A stretch of DNA of 64,000 nt from positions 1-64,000 of the forward strand of contig DF237198.1 in assembly GCA_000708835.1 (NCBI GenBank), written 5' to 3'. Source of the DNA: Klebsormidium nitens. Lineage: Eukaryota > Streptophyta > Klebsormidiophyceae > Klebsormidiales > Klebsormidiaceae. The position numbers were made by a program, and so were the translations under genes. Positions 50,001-64,000 of this stretch are shown piece by piece. Every line of letters begins with the position of its first letter. Position 1 is the first letter of the stretch. The notes under the pieces were generated by a model. It did not search any database. It saw only the letters and a list, made by a program, of their open reading frames with translations, and was not told where the DNA came from.

Positions 50001-52334
50001 GGCAGGAGAACGGAACGGGGCCGTCTAAATCAGGGGGCCAGGTGGGGGAGGAGAGAGGGGACGCGCTCATTTTTAGTTACATGAGCATGATGTCCGGCGC
50101 CCAGTCTCGTGTAGCGTCGGAACAAACGGGAGCGTCCGTACAACCGTCCGAAAGCGGGGCCCCGTTTAGTGGAGCCTCGGGCAAAATTGTGTTGGAAGGA
50201 AGAGACGGACAAGAGAAAGTAGGAAGCTCTTCAGATCCTGAGAGGGATCCCTCTACGTCAACCGGGAGTTCGGCTTCCTCTGGGGATGGGAGTGAGGCGG
50301 GAGCGGCGTTGCCGAGGGGAAATTTGGGCGACCAGAACCCTCGAGGAGGCCTGGTAGTGGTCGCCTTCGGAAGTGCTCCGGGCGTCCCCAACTGGGCCGG
50401 CGTGTTGAAGCGCGTCAAGGCAGCCCTCAAACCAGATGCCACGAAAAAAAAAAGCTCGTCGAAAGCTGTGGGCCCAAGTTTAGAGTCGACGACTTTCGAC
50501 GTATTGTACGTGGTCGATGCACGCCGGTCCTGGTACACCCAAGTCGGGAGCCCTGGGGGGGCCACCAATTTGGCGGCGTCCGAAACGGGGGCCAAGTTCA
50601 ACGGGTGCAACTGCCCCCCCGAAGAGGAGAGCGAGGGGGAAGGCGCCAACGCTTCTGGCGCTGACGATTTGCAGTTGGAAGGGGACTTCCGGATCGGGAC
50701 GAGCGGACACGTGTCGGAACGGGACGGGCGGTCGGAAAAGGTGCGCAGCAAAGTGGCCAGCCGAAGCACGCTGCTAGACGCACGCGATTTGGGGATTGCG
50801 CGCGTTTCCAGTAGAGATCCTTTGGCTGCGGACGGAACGGAAGGGCAACCAAGCGGAGCGTCTCGGGAGAGCGGTCGGGAGCAGGTATTTTCCGCCGGTC
50901 CTACTCCGCAGAGCTCGGGTGAACACAACGGATCGGCCGGAAACGGGGCTGAGCTGGGCGGATCTGGTTTAACCAACGGAAGCGAACGGAAGCGAACCGG
51001 ACAGCGGCTCAGCGGGTACTACCGAGCCGAATTGGAGGCGGCTGTAAGCGGATACGAGCGCGTGCTGCTTTTGGGGGACAGCATGGGGGCGTCGGCGAGC
51101 CTGCTGTTCAGCTCGCTCGCGACACGTGTCCTCTCCTTCTGCCCGCAGGCGAGCTTCTGTCCTAGTCGCTCCATCTTTGGGAGCTGAATTTCCTTGTTCT
51201 TGATTGGTACTGAAAGCGCGGCAGCGAAGTTCTCGGGGCTTCCCTACAGACCCCGTATGCATTATGTACGAAACCTCGCTTTTGATTGAGGTAAGCCTCG
51301 AGTGAGCAACGTGCGACTTTTGGTGGTGCCGGTGCTGACAAAGACTGCTCATTCGGTTTTTATCAGCCTTTTGAGGAGAAGCTTGGCACGTAGTTCCTTG
51401 ACACACTGCATTAGGACTGACGGTGCTATGTTCTCACGCTGTTCCCGGATTGCTCCGAAACGAACGTCTCGGTTGCCTTCTCAAACTTCAACTTACTTCT
51501 TCCTTCACGGCGCTCAGAAGTAGAAAGCAAAATCTGTCGCAAACTTAGACTCTTCCTTCTCGAACCGAAGGCTGGGCCCCGCTCTTCGTACAGGTCGACC
51601 TCTCGACGGCGTCCATCCGGTGCGCGGAGGACGCCGCGTGGTTCCGCTCGTTCCGGGCCGAGGTGCTGGATGACGTCAGCCGGAGCTCGGCCGTCATCAC
51701 CGTGCACTGCGGCTGCTGGCTGCACGACCTGGAGCAGGCCGCGCTGCTCCCGGCTGGGAAGGTGTGAATACGCTCTCCTTGTCGCGGGCTCCCGTTTCTT
51801 GCTGTGCGCTAGCTTTTAGTGTTGCATTTCTGTTGTAGCTGTTGAGAGACTTCGCAGGCATGTATGCAGGAACTAGGACGAAGAGAGTCCGTGTTTGCCG
51901 ATCCGCTCGATGTGGCCACGCGTCAATGCCGTGCAATCTCACGGGATCTCAGTAGAGACGGATCAGCAACACCTACGTGAAACCTGGTGCTTTGGTCGTC
52001 TACTGGCCCTCTCTCGCTTGATTACCTGTTCTTCCTGGTCAAGCTTTACTTTCTGTACAAGCCAGGTGTTGTTTCGTGGGCTCTTACTGGTCATCTGAGT
52101 ACAAAAACTTCCTAAAAACTTGCCCCCTAGAGGGCCTCGCTGAAAGCCGGGTTAGGAGCTAACCCGGTTTCGTGTAATCAGGTCACTGTGGTGGAGCATC
52201 CCGTGGAGGACCACCGGTTAGCGAAGGAGCTGGACTACCAAAGGAAGCTGGTGCCCATCTTGCGGACGGCTATCGAGGAGGAACTGATGCTGCTGACGTT
52301 GGAGCAAGGCCGACTAGGAGCACGTGGCGCTTGA
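47093..52334 (+). CDS. Leucine-rich-repeat protein with an alpha/beta-hydrolase-like C-terminal domain
   Basis: Exons: 47093-47586 (start uncertain), 48152-48326, 48666-48920, 49463-51148, 51594-51761, 52182-52334. They total 2,931 nt (976 aa), phases consistent. A short acidic/coiled segment (ENLDAEVASLQESESSSEE) precedes about ten LRRs of the intracellular type, such as LAKLGLAGNNLRGLPAEIGAL and LGILALGGNRLTTLPEEIG. After a roughly 300-residue low-complexity linker comes an alpha/beta-fold domain: GGLVVVAFGSAPGVPNW, FDVLYVVDARRSWY and the nucleophile-elbow-like VLLLGDSMGASASLLF (GxSxG). Then come AVITVHCGCWLHDLEQA and VEHPVEDHRLA, the latter a possible catalytic His. Substrate is unknown. 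Two introns start with GC instead of GT (48327 and 51149); only these donors keep frame. The first ATG is a guess, because the N-terminal 100 residues have no similarity I recognise. Confidence 0.8.
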
Positions 52335-53249
52335 TGACGTTGCTTTGGAAAGGAGTATTGAAAAGCTTGTCTTTCAGGGTGATGCGTGTTGGGATGGCGG
52401 CTGGGACTGATCATCGAAGGCAGATTCACAGGCAGATTCATCGAGCTCAAGAAAGTTGCATGGATTGGTTGACACTGTGATCTCATAGGGGCTACTTTTC
52501 CGGAAGGAAGTGATCCTATATCGATGTTCGCATGTAAGTACGTCGCCTCTTTGGTCTTATGTCCGTCTGCGTGTGCTTGAGCCTCCAACATATGCGTGGT
52601 GCTTCCGCAAATGAAGGACACGTAATCACGCCACAAGGTCGGCGAATTCATACCGTTGCTCAAGACGAGCTTGCAACATCCTGCCCTGATGATTCATGTA
52701 GTAGGCCCGCTCGTGGTACATCAACCAATCTTAATACCATGTCACCATTCCGTATGCATTATAGTCACTACGTTCATATCCTATCCTTAATGGGATGCAC
52801 AGAATCGATGCTTGTCGATCGACTCTTGAAGTCCGCGTCAGGCATGTGAGCTGTCACTACCTGAGAATGCTATAGACGCGTACACGTGCGTTATTATATA
52901 CTTGATTATTTCTGGATCGATCGAGACACAGAATACAGCTTCATGGAGCAACCCTGCACTTCAGGAATGATCACGAGTGATTAGCTCTCTTTCGGACAAT
53001 CTACCCATATATGAGCGATTCGAAAGACTCGTAGGTAGCTGTTGACCCGTACATACTGCCAGTTTCTAATAAAGAACAACTTTTAAATGGATTCTCTTGA
53101 TCGAATCAAGGCCCTTCTTGGCGAAGAGGGTTGTTCGTTCATTGCATGAGTCATGTTCACTGATTGAACTGGCACTGTCATCTGGTAGTTTTGCGGTTTT
53201 TCCCCAACATATGCAATGACTTTCTACTAGCAGGTATACTAAGGTTGGC
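52335..53249. other. Intergenic between convergent genes, no gene seen
   Basis: The 3' flanks of the LRR gene and of the membrane-protein gene. Nothing coding or structured was recognised. Confidence 0.4.
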
Positions 53250-55257
53250 CTACACGGCTTCTTCCCCCTTGCTTGCGTTCCCGAATGGCTTGCCTTCATC
53301 CCCAACCGTCACAAGCTCGAAGAGGGATGCGTACCAGACAAGGAACAGGTTGAGCTCAAACTTAGACCAACGCAGCTTCCTATCTGGTCCAAACCCCTTA
53401 GCAACAGCTTCCTTGGCTAAGCCTAGTAGGGATTTGCTCGGGATCCACGTTGCTAATTCCATTTTGATTATATCAGGAGCGAGAGCCAACGCTTCGCGAA
53501 CAATGTCACTCTTATTGTTCCTGTGTGCATCATACCAAGCCCTCAAAAGCACAGGCAGTTTATCTGTAGCCCGGCCCGCAGAAGCTGAGAGGCAGATGCG
53601 GAAGTAGTGCAGAGGGCTGCGGTCGGAATCGACGAATTCAATTCCATACAGCCCCTGACAAACCTCTGGAAGCGCCTTATCAGCGGGAAGCCAGAGGTAA
53701 AATACGACGCAGACGCGCAAGAAGACCGCAACCGTGCAAAACGAGAGAACAATCCGCTCAAAGCCATGTGTATCAGCGGCCGCAACAGCCATCAGGCTTA
53801 GGAGCACGAAGCCCGAAAGTATGGCAACGATAGGGGTCATGCCCCGTACCGGATCCAGTACCTGCAAGAAGACATACTTCATGACTACAAGCCGCGCCAG
53901 CCCTGGAGACTCCCCACTCACACATTAGCCACTTCTGGGATGTAGCTTTCTCATACCATATGAAGGTTAGCAACGCAATCAAGGTAGTATCTGCAGTTTT
54001 CATGTCAAGACCAAATCAGACCGGCACTCATCATGTTGGAATGAACACAAAAGAGGCACTGAAATTGAGCAGTTTGAACTAAGAGAGTGACTAGACCATT
54101 GACAAACAAAACTGATTCACAGTCGAACCCTTACAACATCATTGAACTATATAAGTCTGCTATTACTGAGACAATCAACGAAAAAAACGATTTCAAGTTT
54201 GTGATATATATACTCCAAGCATGAACATTAGCCTCATGTCACAAAGGGTTACAATGCATTAATCGAAATCTGCTCTCCTCAATGAGAATCGGCGTTTAAC
54301 AACGATCAGCTGGCCCCAGACGATTTCGTCCTGATGCAAATGAGAAGATCATCTGAAGTTATGTGAGGCATCAAAAGCAAATGCTATCCACGTCTTAGTC
54401 AGGGCTACCAAAGCTAATACCAGCTTGACCAGTTCTGTGGTGAATACCAAGGGAACCTCCATCCAGATTCCAAAAAGGGTGGTAATTCAAACATGCTCAA
54501 CAAGTATTTTCTCTTGAAAAAAACACACACTACCTGCTTGGCTTACCCGGAAAAAATCCCGGTTACGCATCAACAAGCAGGCCAGGTTGTCACTCAAATC
54601 CTTGCTCGCTTTGGTGGGGGTTGCGCCCTCTTTTGGTGCACCACCTGAGAGCACAATCTGCTGCAAGTGTTCGATGAGGTTCTTGACCGTCTCCGCGACC
54701 CCATCTACATTGCTGTCCAAAGGGTTGAGCCGCTCGGATCTCCCGGCTGTCAAGATGTCTACAGCAACCCAAAACGCCGACATCCCTTCCACTACAGAAA
54801 TGACAATCACGAAGGCGTAGACGGGGACCCTCCTGTAATGCCCATTAAACCCCGTGGTGAATAGGACGGCTGAAGCGCTGACAAGGATTGATGCAGAGGA
54901 GGCCATAACGTTTGCAAAGCTCTTCCACGAGAACACGTTGACGAACCAATTGCTCTGGTGGCTCAGGCACAGGATTGACACCGCCGATATGGCCATCAAG
55001 GCTTGCCGCTGATTGGCGGCATAGCTGTTGGCATATCCCACCAACGCGGTCTGCAGTGGGAGGATGGCCGTGAGAATGGATCCTATGGTGAATTCGGAGC
55101 CAATCTTATGGAAATCAGTAAAGCTGGTTAAGAGAAAGAGAACCAGCTCCAAGCTGACAATAAGCATGACGATGACCCCCGTGTTTTCAGACAAGGCCTC
55201 CGCTTGCGCAAAGAGCTGGGAGCTGAAGCTGCCAGGAGGAGGGGGGGGCGACGCCAT
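53250..55257 (-). CDS. Multi-spanning membrane protein of unknown function
   Basis: Two exons, complement 55257-54547 and 53861-53250, joined in phase 0 (RNRDFFR then VLDPVRGM). The protein is 440 aa. I do not recognise the family. The Pro-rich start (MASPPPPPGSFSSQLFAQ) is followed by about five hydrophobic segments in exon 1: VIVMLIVSLELVLFLLTSF, IGSILTAILPLQTALVGY, QALMAISAVSILCL, MASSASILVSASAVLF and VYAFVIVISVVEGMSAFWVA. Exon 2 starts with two more (IVAILSGFVLLSLMAVAAA and IVLSFCTVAVFLRVCVVFYL), then a soluble C-terminal region of about 130 residues. Seven spans suggest a transporter- or receptor-like membrane protein, but no motif supports a specific function. The start has A at -3 and G at +4. 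Confidence 0.7.
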
Positions 55258-56968
55258 TTGCTTGAGGAGCGCTGCACCGCTGGTTCAGCTCGGCGTGCGG
55301 CTCTGTTTTCTGCGCCCAGCACAGCGCAGGTGCCGAGTTGTATTTCTTATCAGGAGGCTCTTATGTTAAGAAGTGTAATGTGCCAGGAATTCAATATGCG
55401 CACAACCACCCCACAACCGCAGAGGGCCGGAGCTGCAAAGATGAACTGATCAATGCGGTGCGGGCTCTGCTGGACTGCTGAGCTTCGACCTTCTTGGGGA
55501 GTAATTTCTTGATCACGACTTGGACGACTGAAAGAGCTTCACAACCTGGCCCTATGGTATGTCGTGGGGCACATCTGAAAATGCATGCCCTTGCTGAACT
55601 GCTAACGTCTTGATGTCTGGATACCTGGAAACTTCGTAGACATGGGGCGGTCGATCATCCTAGCTGCTTTCGGCGAGGACTTTACAGCTGACTTTAATGA
55701 AGAGCGCTTCGCTGATCTACGTCCTGTAGCACGCCCAACTTTGCTAGCTGGGGGATTGTCCTCGGGGTTTACTTGATTGCTGCATGGGGATGAAAAACTT
55801 CAACCGGTAGCTAAAGAACCGAGGTTCGTCTTCTACTCTCGACACGTGCTGTCCAAGACCGGTGCTGTTTCCCCGACTGCTTTGCCACGGTGGGTTTGAT
55901 TTTCCCTCTGCCGCGAAGTACCGCTGTCATGTGCTGCCTGCATAATGCATGTTCCGCACCACATGTGCTCAATGATGCAGTGTGCTCACGGGTTCGCCCG
56001 CCGGCGGCTGGGTCGGGGCTGTGGCCTGGGAGCGGGTCGATTCTGGTGCCAGACGGATATCAGTTTAAAGTGAAGTTTTAAATAATGGTTCCTACAGGAC
56101 ACTTCCTAGGACGCGGTTTAATGCCCCTCAAACCTAACCCCAAATACTCCCCCTCTAGGTACCGGTCTAGCTAGGACCCTACCTGCGTACCACCCCGAAA
56201 ACCGGCCCCCTAAAGTTAAACCTACCCGTCCCACAGTGGTTATCTATTAATACGTGCCCCTAGATTCTGATTGTATTTCGGAGGTTGACACTGTTCTTTG
56301 CTGGCGTTCGCCAGGGCCATGTGCATTGTGGCCCGTGGGCCGGCGCGGGGTGCATTTACTGCCCAGCTGGCTTGTGATGTCAACACTTTGCACTGGTGAG
56401 TCGTGACTGTGCACTAGGTATAACAGTGTACTCAGTACTGTGTGCAGTGTGCAGTGTGCAAGCTGCTTCGAAAAACCTCAGCACCGGAATCCGGCGGAAA
56501 AGACAACCACGGAAGAGGAACCGGAAGATGAGAGGATACGACACCCGAGCCAGCTGGCTTCGCATGAGCCTGATCGCTCATCAGCACAGGTGGTNNNNNN
56601 NNNNNNNNNNNNNNACAACCGGGCAGAATGGTGTCGCCCAAAGCAGTCCTGCTATGGTCTGGATGACCTGCCCGGGGGATAGGGTACTTCTTACAGGACT
56701 GAAATGCAGACTGGACTTCGCAGGAACCTGACGCAATTCTGCTGAGTGTCGGCCGCAAGTCGGCAGTCTACGGTGCGACAAAGTTTCATAGAGTGAAATT
56801 TCGCGCGACCGCGGGGACCGCGTCCGGGTCAATTTTGAAGGTCGTGCTCTTGGTGGAGGGTGGAGGGTTGATGCTGGATCGAAAGTTGCGTAGATACTCG
56901 GGCTTTGGAGCAAAGGATCAACAGGACACAGGGAAGCTAAAAGGGATTGTGCGCGTCAGCTGAGAAGC
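55258..56968. other. Intergenic between divergent genes, with assembly gap and microsatellite
   Basis: It contains the promoters of the membrane-protein gene (minus) and the SAM-domain gene (plus). A GTGCAGT-type microsatellite lies at about 56438-56460, followed by a gap at 56595-56614. No gene was recognised. A C-rich stretch with several CTAGG/CCTAC words occurs at 56095-56230. Confidence 0.4.
56595..56614. other. Assembly gap (20 N)
   Basis: A run of 20 N, probably a placeholder of nominal length in intergenic sequence. Confidence 0.99.
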
Positions 56969-59637
56969 ATGTCTGCATCCCTGGCGGCGGTCGGAGCCAC
57001 CGGCTACGGCCTGCCCGCCTCCCATGCATACAGCAGGGCCCCGAGAAAGCCAGTGCAAAGCCTGCTTGGTGGCCATGCTTGCATCAGCCATGCGCATGTT
57101 GGGGGGTATCAGAACAAGCAGCAGACGTTGTTGAAAGTCACGAAATTGGCCCCCCATCAGCATGCGGCGCCCGCCGCCAGCTGTCAGGACCCCCTTCGAA
57201 GGAGTGCGCATAGGGAAGCTTTTGGTAGCTCTGCCCACCAGCTTCAAATCTCTAGTCCAGGCTGGAACAAATTTGATCTGAGCACTCTCTCTTCTTGGCA
57301 CTGTCTTGGTGGCACCACCAGAGGTTTTCTGCCCAGAACTTCACCCCCGTCACTCCCCACCACTGCAAACCGCCGGTGCATCGTAGCTGCCCGGAAAGAC
57401 CGGCGATGGCCCCCCTGGGGAAGGGATCGAAGGGACCGGTCCAGCAGCACTCTAGTTTTTGCCCTCGGTCTAGTTGGTCTCGTCGTGCCCGTGCTTCTGT
57501 CAAGCGCGGGCGTAGTTGCAGCTGCATTCACGATCCCAACAATTGCTGTAAGCGTAGGCGCCGTTGCAGCGCTATCAGCCCTTACGGCGGTCTTGGCGAT
57601 TGTTGGCCCGCTGCTCCTCTTCTTTGTCCCCGTGTTTGGTTTGCCCCTTGCTTTACTCTCAGGGTTTGGATTTTGGGGCTTCGGGGGGGTGGTTCGGACT
57701 GTTTTGGACATCGTGCTCACGCTCACAATCACAAGCAACTTTGTGGGGGCGTTAGTGAGCCGGGCGCAGAGGAAACAAGCGGCAGAGTCCGAAGAAGAAG
57801 AGAAACTCTCGCTTGGAGAACAACTGAAGCGGATGGCCTTAGCGGAAGTCGAGAGGGGCTTGCGAGACATGAGGAGTAATCTCCCTTCTGAGATGGGGCA
57901 GAAGAAGGCTCAGAAGCCCGTCAAAAAAGAGAGTGCAGAGGACTTAGCGGTGAGGAGGGCGAACGAGGCAAATGAGGCATTGAGAGAGGTGGCGAACGTC
58001 GCTTGGTGGGGGCCCACAGTCCTCAGTTTGGTGCCAGGGCTCAATGGGCTGGCCTGGTTTGCGGCAACGGATGCTTTCCCAACAGCTGTGGTGAGTGCTA
58101 GTTGGTTTCTCTACAAATTGCATGTCAAGTCAGGGTCCTTTGGGGTCTTGAATTTCAAAGGGAAGCAGTCACTCAACCGAAAATAAAACCACACATCCAA
58201 TTTTGCGCGGTGAGGTTGGAATTCTATGCAAGAACGACCTGCGTTGATGTCAGCTTTATGTCACCACAAGTCCGTACGATGCTTTGCTTCCAACCAGTGG
58301 AGCAGTTGGGTTGCAAATCGAGGCTGTTAGCTCACTGGTACCTTCTTTCACTCCGCTGTCTGCCTGTCCCTCTGAAGTGTTTGCAAGCTCGTTGCAATGT
58401 CGTGTCTATCCACACCTTCAACCTTCCTCCGGCCACAGTTGCTAACCCTCTATTTCTCCTTGCAGCAAGGTACCCGCCGCGGCGCCTTCATCCGCAATGC
58501 CCTCATCTACGGCGCTCCTGCACTGCTGTACCTCTTGTCAGCCCCGTTCCAGGGGGTATCAGTCCTGGGGTATTTGAGGGGTGAGGCATGGTGGCTGTCG
58601 CTCGTGTTTGGGCTGGTGCACCTGCAACTAGAGCGGAAGGACATGGTCGAGGAGGCACGCACGCGTGCGCGAGAAAGCGCACTCCCGGAGCCCGACGAGC
58701 TGGAGCGCGCGTCGAAAGAGTTGATGGAGTTCGACGCTCAGTTGTCGCGTGTGGCGTGGTCGAGCGGTGAGTTGCCTTGGGCCGCATCGAGTTTGTTTGC
58801 GCAGCAAGTCGACAGGATTGTCTTTGCTTGATTTGTGGTGAGATCAGTGGCAAATTGACAAAGTTGTCCTGCGTAATCTGAGGGAGACTAGATTCTGACT
58901 ATTGGTTTCGAGTTAGGGGCAGTTCGGTGCAGATTCGTCTGACATTATCTGTGCTTGATCCAGATCTGGCAGCGTTGCTTTCAAAAACTTGTCGATATTT
59001 TGGGTTCGAGGTCCTGGGGAGTTCCTATCCATTTCCAAGACCGCTTTGAACAAGTCGTTTTCTTGTTGGCTGTTCACGAAATTGTCGAATGTGGTGCTTC
59101 CGTTCAATCCTCGACCCTTTCGTCGATCTTGGGCATGCTTCCGACAACTCATGGCCGACAACTCATGGTCTCAGGATGAGGCTGCCTTTCACTTGCTGCA
59201 GCCAAGAACTTTGAATTCCAGGCACTCTAGCGCACAGTTGTTTTCCATTTACCCAGGAACATATTCTTGCTGCAGCCAACAACTTCAATTCCAGGCACTC
59301 TAGTGCACAGTTTTTCCAAATACCCAGGATTTTCTTTTTTAAATGTTCAGAGTCACCAGCTTACGATTCCCTACCACCCGCAGAAACGCCGTCGAAGTGG
59401 ACGGAAGCGAACGTCGGGGAGTGGCTGCGCGCCGAGGGGCTCGGTCGCTTGGTGGGCGCTTTCGCCGAGCAACACATTGACGGCTCGGTGCTTCTGACAC
59501 TCAAAGGCGACGAATTGCGGGACGAGCTGGGTATCACCAGCTTGGGCGACCGAAAGAGAATTTTGGCGGCAATCGAGCGGCTGCAAGCCAAGGATAAGGA
59601 GTGGGCCGCTCGGGTTGTGCAAGAGCTGGATACGTGA
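56969..59637 (+). CDS. Plastid-type membrane protein with C-terminal SAM domain
   Basis: Exons: 56969-58090, 58466-58766, 59384-59637; 1,677 nt, 558 aa, phases 0 and 1 consistent. The first about 130 residues are Ser/Ala/Arg-rich with few acidic residues (MSASLAAVGATGYGLPASHA...), like a chloroplast transit peptide. Long hydrophobic stretches follow (STLVFALGLVGLVVPVLL, FTIPTIAVSVGAVAALSAL, VGPLLLFFVPVFGLPLALL). A charged helical segment (KRMALAEVERGLRDMRS) comes next. A second membrane region lies in exons 1-2 (TVLSLVPGLNGLAWFA, LIYGAPALLYLLSA, AWWLSLVFGLVHLQL). The last exon encodes a SAM domain: WTEANVGEWLRAEGLGRL, FAEQHIDGSVLLTLKGDEL and ELGITSLGDRKRILAAIERL. SAM domains mediate oligomerisation or partner binding. 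The cellular role is unknown. Confidence 0.78.
59192..59339 (+). repeat. 74-bp tandem duplication upstream of the SAM exon
   Basis: Two copies starting CTTGCTGCAGCCAA at 59192 and 59266, about 85-90% alike, end shortly before the acceptor at 59383. A smaller duplication (ACAACTCATGG twice) lies at 59145-59167. Confidence 0.75.
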
Positions 59638-60725
59638 CAGTAATAGCTGTATCATAGATGTTCACTCTCACTTTGATTCATTAGGCGGGCCTCTTTGTTT
59701 GGATCCCCTTGTATACTTTGACGCAAAGCTCATCATAGCATGCCGGTCAATGTACGTACGTACGAGATCAACCCTTTGTACCCAAACAACGCTGGACACG
59801 ATCGATCAACTGATATCGTTATGCAACCTTGCTTCCAACAACCGAACAGAAGAACAGGCATGGTCCCCTCCATTTCAGTAGCCCCTCCATTCGTACTGTT
59901 GCGTAGCTCTCAGAAGACTCCTATAGCAGGGCCGTGCGTCCGGTCTCAATCAATGCACATGATGCTGATCTGCATTGAGATGAATACCATGGACACATGT
60001 CAATACACGCTACGACGCACAGATGTGTGGGCGCGCAGGGACCGCGGCCCCTAGTTCAATCGAGTATATCTTGCCAGTTACGGAGTCACGTCGGACCATT
60101 TCAACAATCTACAGGCTCGCGATTGCGTTACTAGTAGCTCGGTTTCGATCAATCATTATTGCATGCACACAAATATGTGACCTACAATTCTTTACATGAA
60201 ATATTGCTGTTCATCACTGGCATGTGCTATGCAGCTATAGCGTCAAGACTTAATTAGAGAGCTTCATTGGCCCTCGATCAAATCGGGCTGCCATCCGCCA
60301 TGTGCATGTGTACCGTGAGGTGCGCACACATGCAAAATGGCGGCCATAACAGAACGACACAACCTAAACTGAGCACCGGCCCCTGAATCACAGCCTCCTG
60401 CACTAAAATGCATGATACGCAATCCTCAATACTTGACGTACGGAATGAGCATCAACGACTAAACCCAGGTGCTGCGATCCTCTTTGCGAGATAAAATTGC
60501 AAAAGTGTACCTATATTCCGTATAGTAGCTTGCGAATGTATATCATTGAGCAGCTTCAACATAGTTTCCTACAATACATCTTTGTCTTCTGGGCTAGGAT
60601 TTAACAAAGGCGTCAGATTGCCCTTGGAAAAGCGACAAAGCAGGCGCACGTCTTCCTCGTTCTCAAAGAAGACTCTCCGATTTAGATGGTTTTATACAGA
60701 CTTCGACCCTGTCGCCAAGCATATG
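59638..60725. other. Intergenic between convergent genes, no gene seen
   Basis: The 3' flanks of the SAM-domain gene and the UBC27-like gene. A GTAC-repeat occurs near 59753-59765, and an imperfect hairpin at 60295-60343 is listed separately. No coding signal was found. Confidence 0.4.
60295..60343. repeat. Imperfect inverted repeat (hairpin)
   Basis: CCGCCATGTGCATGTGT at 60295-60311 pairs with ACACATGCAAAATGGCGG at 60326-60343, with a few unpaired bases and a loop of about 14 nt. It is too short for a typical plant miRNA precursor. It may be a small foldback element. Confidence 0.45.
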
Positions 60726-63753
<3,028 letters not shown>

Positions 63754-64000
63754 CTGCAAATGCCCAAGTCCTGGTTAGAGCATGGAAAATTCTTGACAAA
63801 TTGCTTGCATTTCAGAGCAATGTGTTAGTTTTCTGCTGAGAAAGCCGTGAGTTTAACGCCAACCAATGGCTCTGGATTCAGAGTGCATTTCCTTCAGCTG
63901 CATCAGAATCATCAATCATGTACGTAGGCAATTGGAGAAGACCGATCAACGTGAACCGCTTCATGAAACTAAACACGATCTCACATAGCCCAAGCACTGG
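63754..64000. other. Upstream of the E2 gene; first exon not identified
   Basis: The missing first coding exon of the UBC27-like gene should lie here or beyond the window edge. A minus-strand ATG near 63918 (MIDDSD) has no donor giving the right phase, so no exon is claimed. Confidence 0.3.

Noticed and set aside
50077-50976. 299-codon open frame on the minus strand
   Set aside because: It is antisense to the low-complexity linker of the LRR gene. GC-rich, stop-poor sequence on the coding strand produces such frames, and no similarity is visible.

Overview
The window looks like nuclear DNA of a green-lineage (streptophyte) organism. Genes are intron-rich, with GC-rich exons, GT-AG introns and moderately spaced single genes. 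Several proteins have plant-type architecture: an LSD1-like demethylase without a tower insertion, a UBA-tailed UBC27-type E2, and a plant-type organellar 5'-3' exonuclease. A charophyte alga such as Klebsormidium would fit, but the species call is an inference. There are no rRNA genes, CRISPR arrays or bacterial operons. Two assembly gaps are present (13749-13836 and 56595-56614).

Layout, left to right: (1) a 720-bp TA-flanked inverted-repeat element and tandem palindromes; (2) LSD1-like SWIRM/amine-oxidase gene (+, to 10468); (3) a Tourist/Harbinger-like MITE (11518-11906); (4) organellar-type 5'-3' exonuclease with a C-terminal dsRNA-binding domain (-, 12135-17267), containing a tandem array of copies of its own penultimate exon; (5) TFIIH subunit p52/Tfb2 (+, 17740-22976); (6) a second TA-flanked inverted-repeat element (23400-24157); (7) TMEM62-like membrane metallophosphoesterase (-, 25586-31256); (8) NOL11-like nucleolar protein (+, 31580-37153); (9) a small intronless ORF (-, 38199-38759); (10) NIMA-related kinase (+, 39703-45251); (11) LRR protein with a GxSxG alpha/beta-hydrolase-like C-terminus (+, 47093-52334); (12) unknown multi-spanning membrane protein (-, 53250-55257); (13) plastid-type membrane protein ending in a SAM domain (+, 56969-59637); (14) UBC27-like E2 (-, 60726 to at least 63753, 5' end unresolved).

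With one exception (kinase to LRR gene), neighbouring genes alternate strand. This gives head-to-head pairs with short shared promoters (exonuclease/p52, 472 bp; TMEM62/NOL11, 323 bp) and tail-to-tail pairs. The genes are housekeeping in character (chromatin, transcription/repair, ribosome biogenesis, ubiquitin, kinase signalling) and do not form one pathway.

The exon models were built by hand from splice sites, reading phase and family similarity. For every gene with a resolved start, the exon lengths sum to an exact multiple of three. The most unusual signals are duplicated exon starts lying in the introns immediately upstream of the real exon (exonuclease and p52), the exonuclease-dsRBD fusion, three phase-consistent GC-AG introns, and several uncatalogued non-autonomous DNA-transposon candidates.
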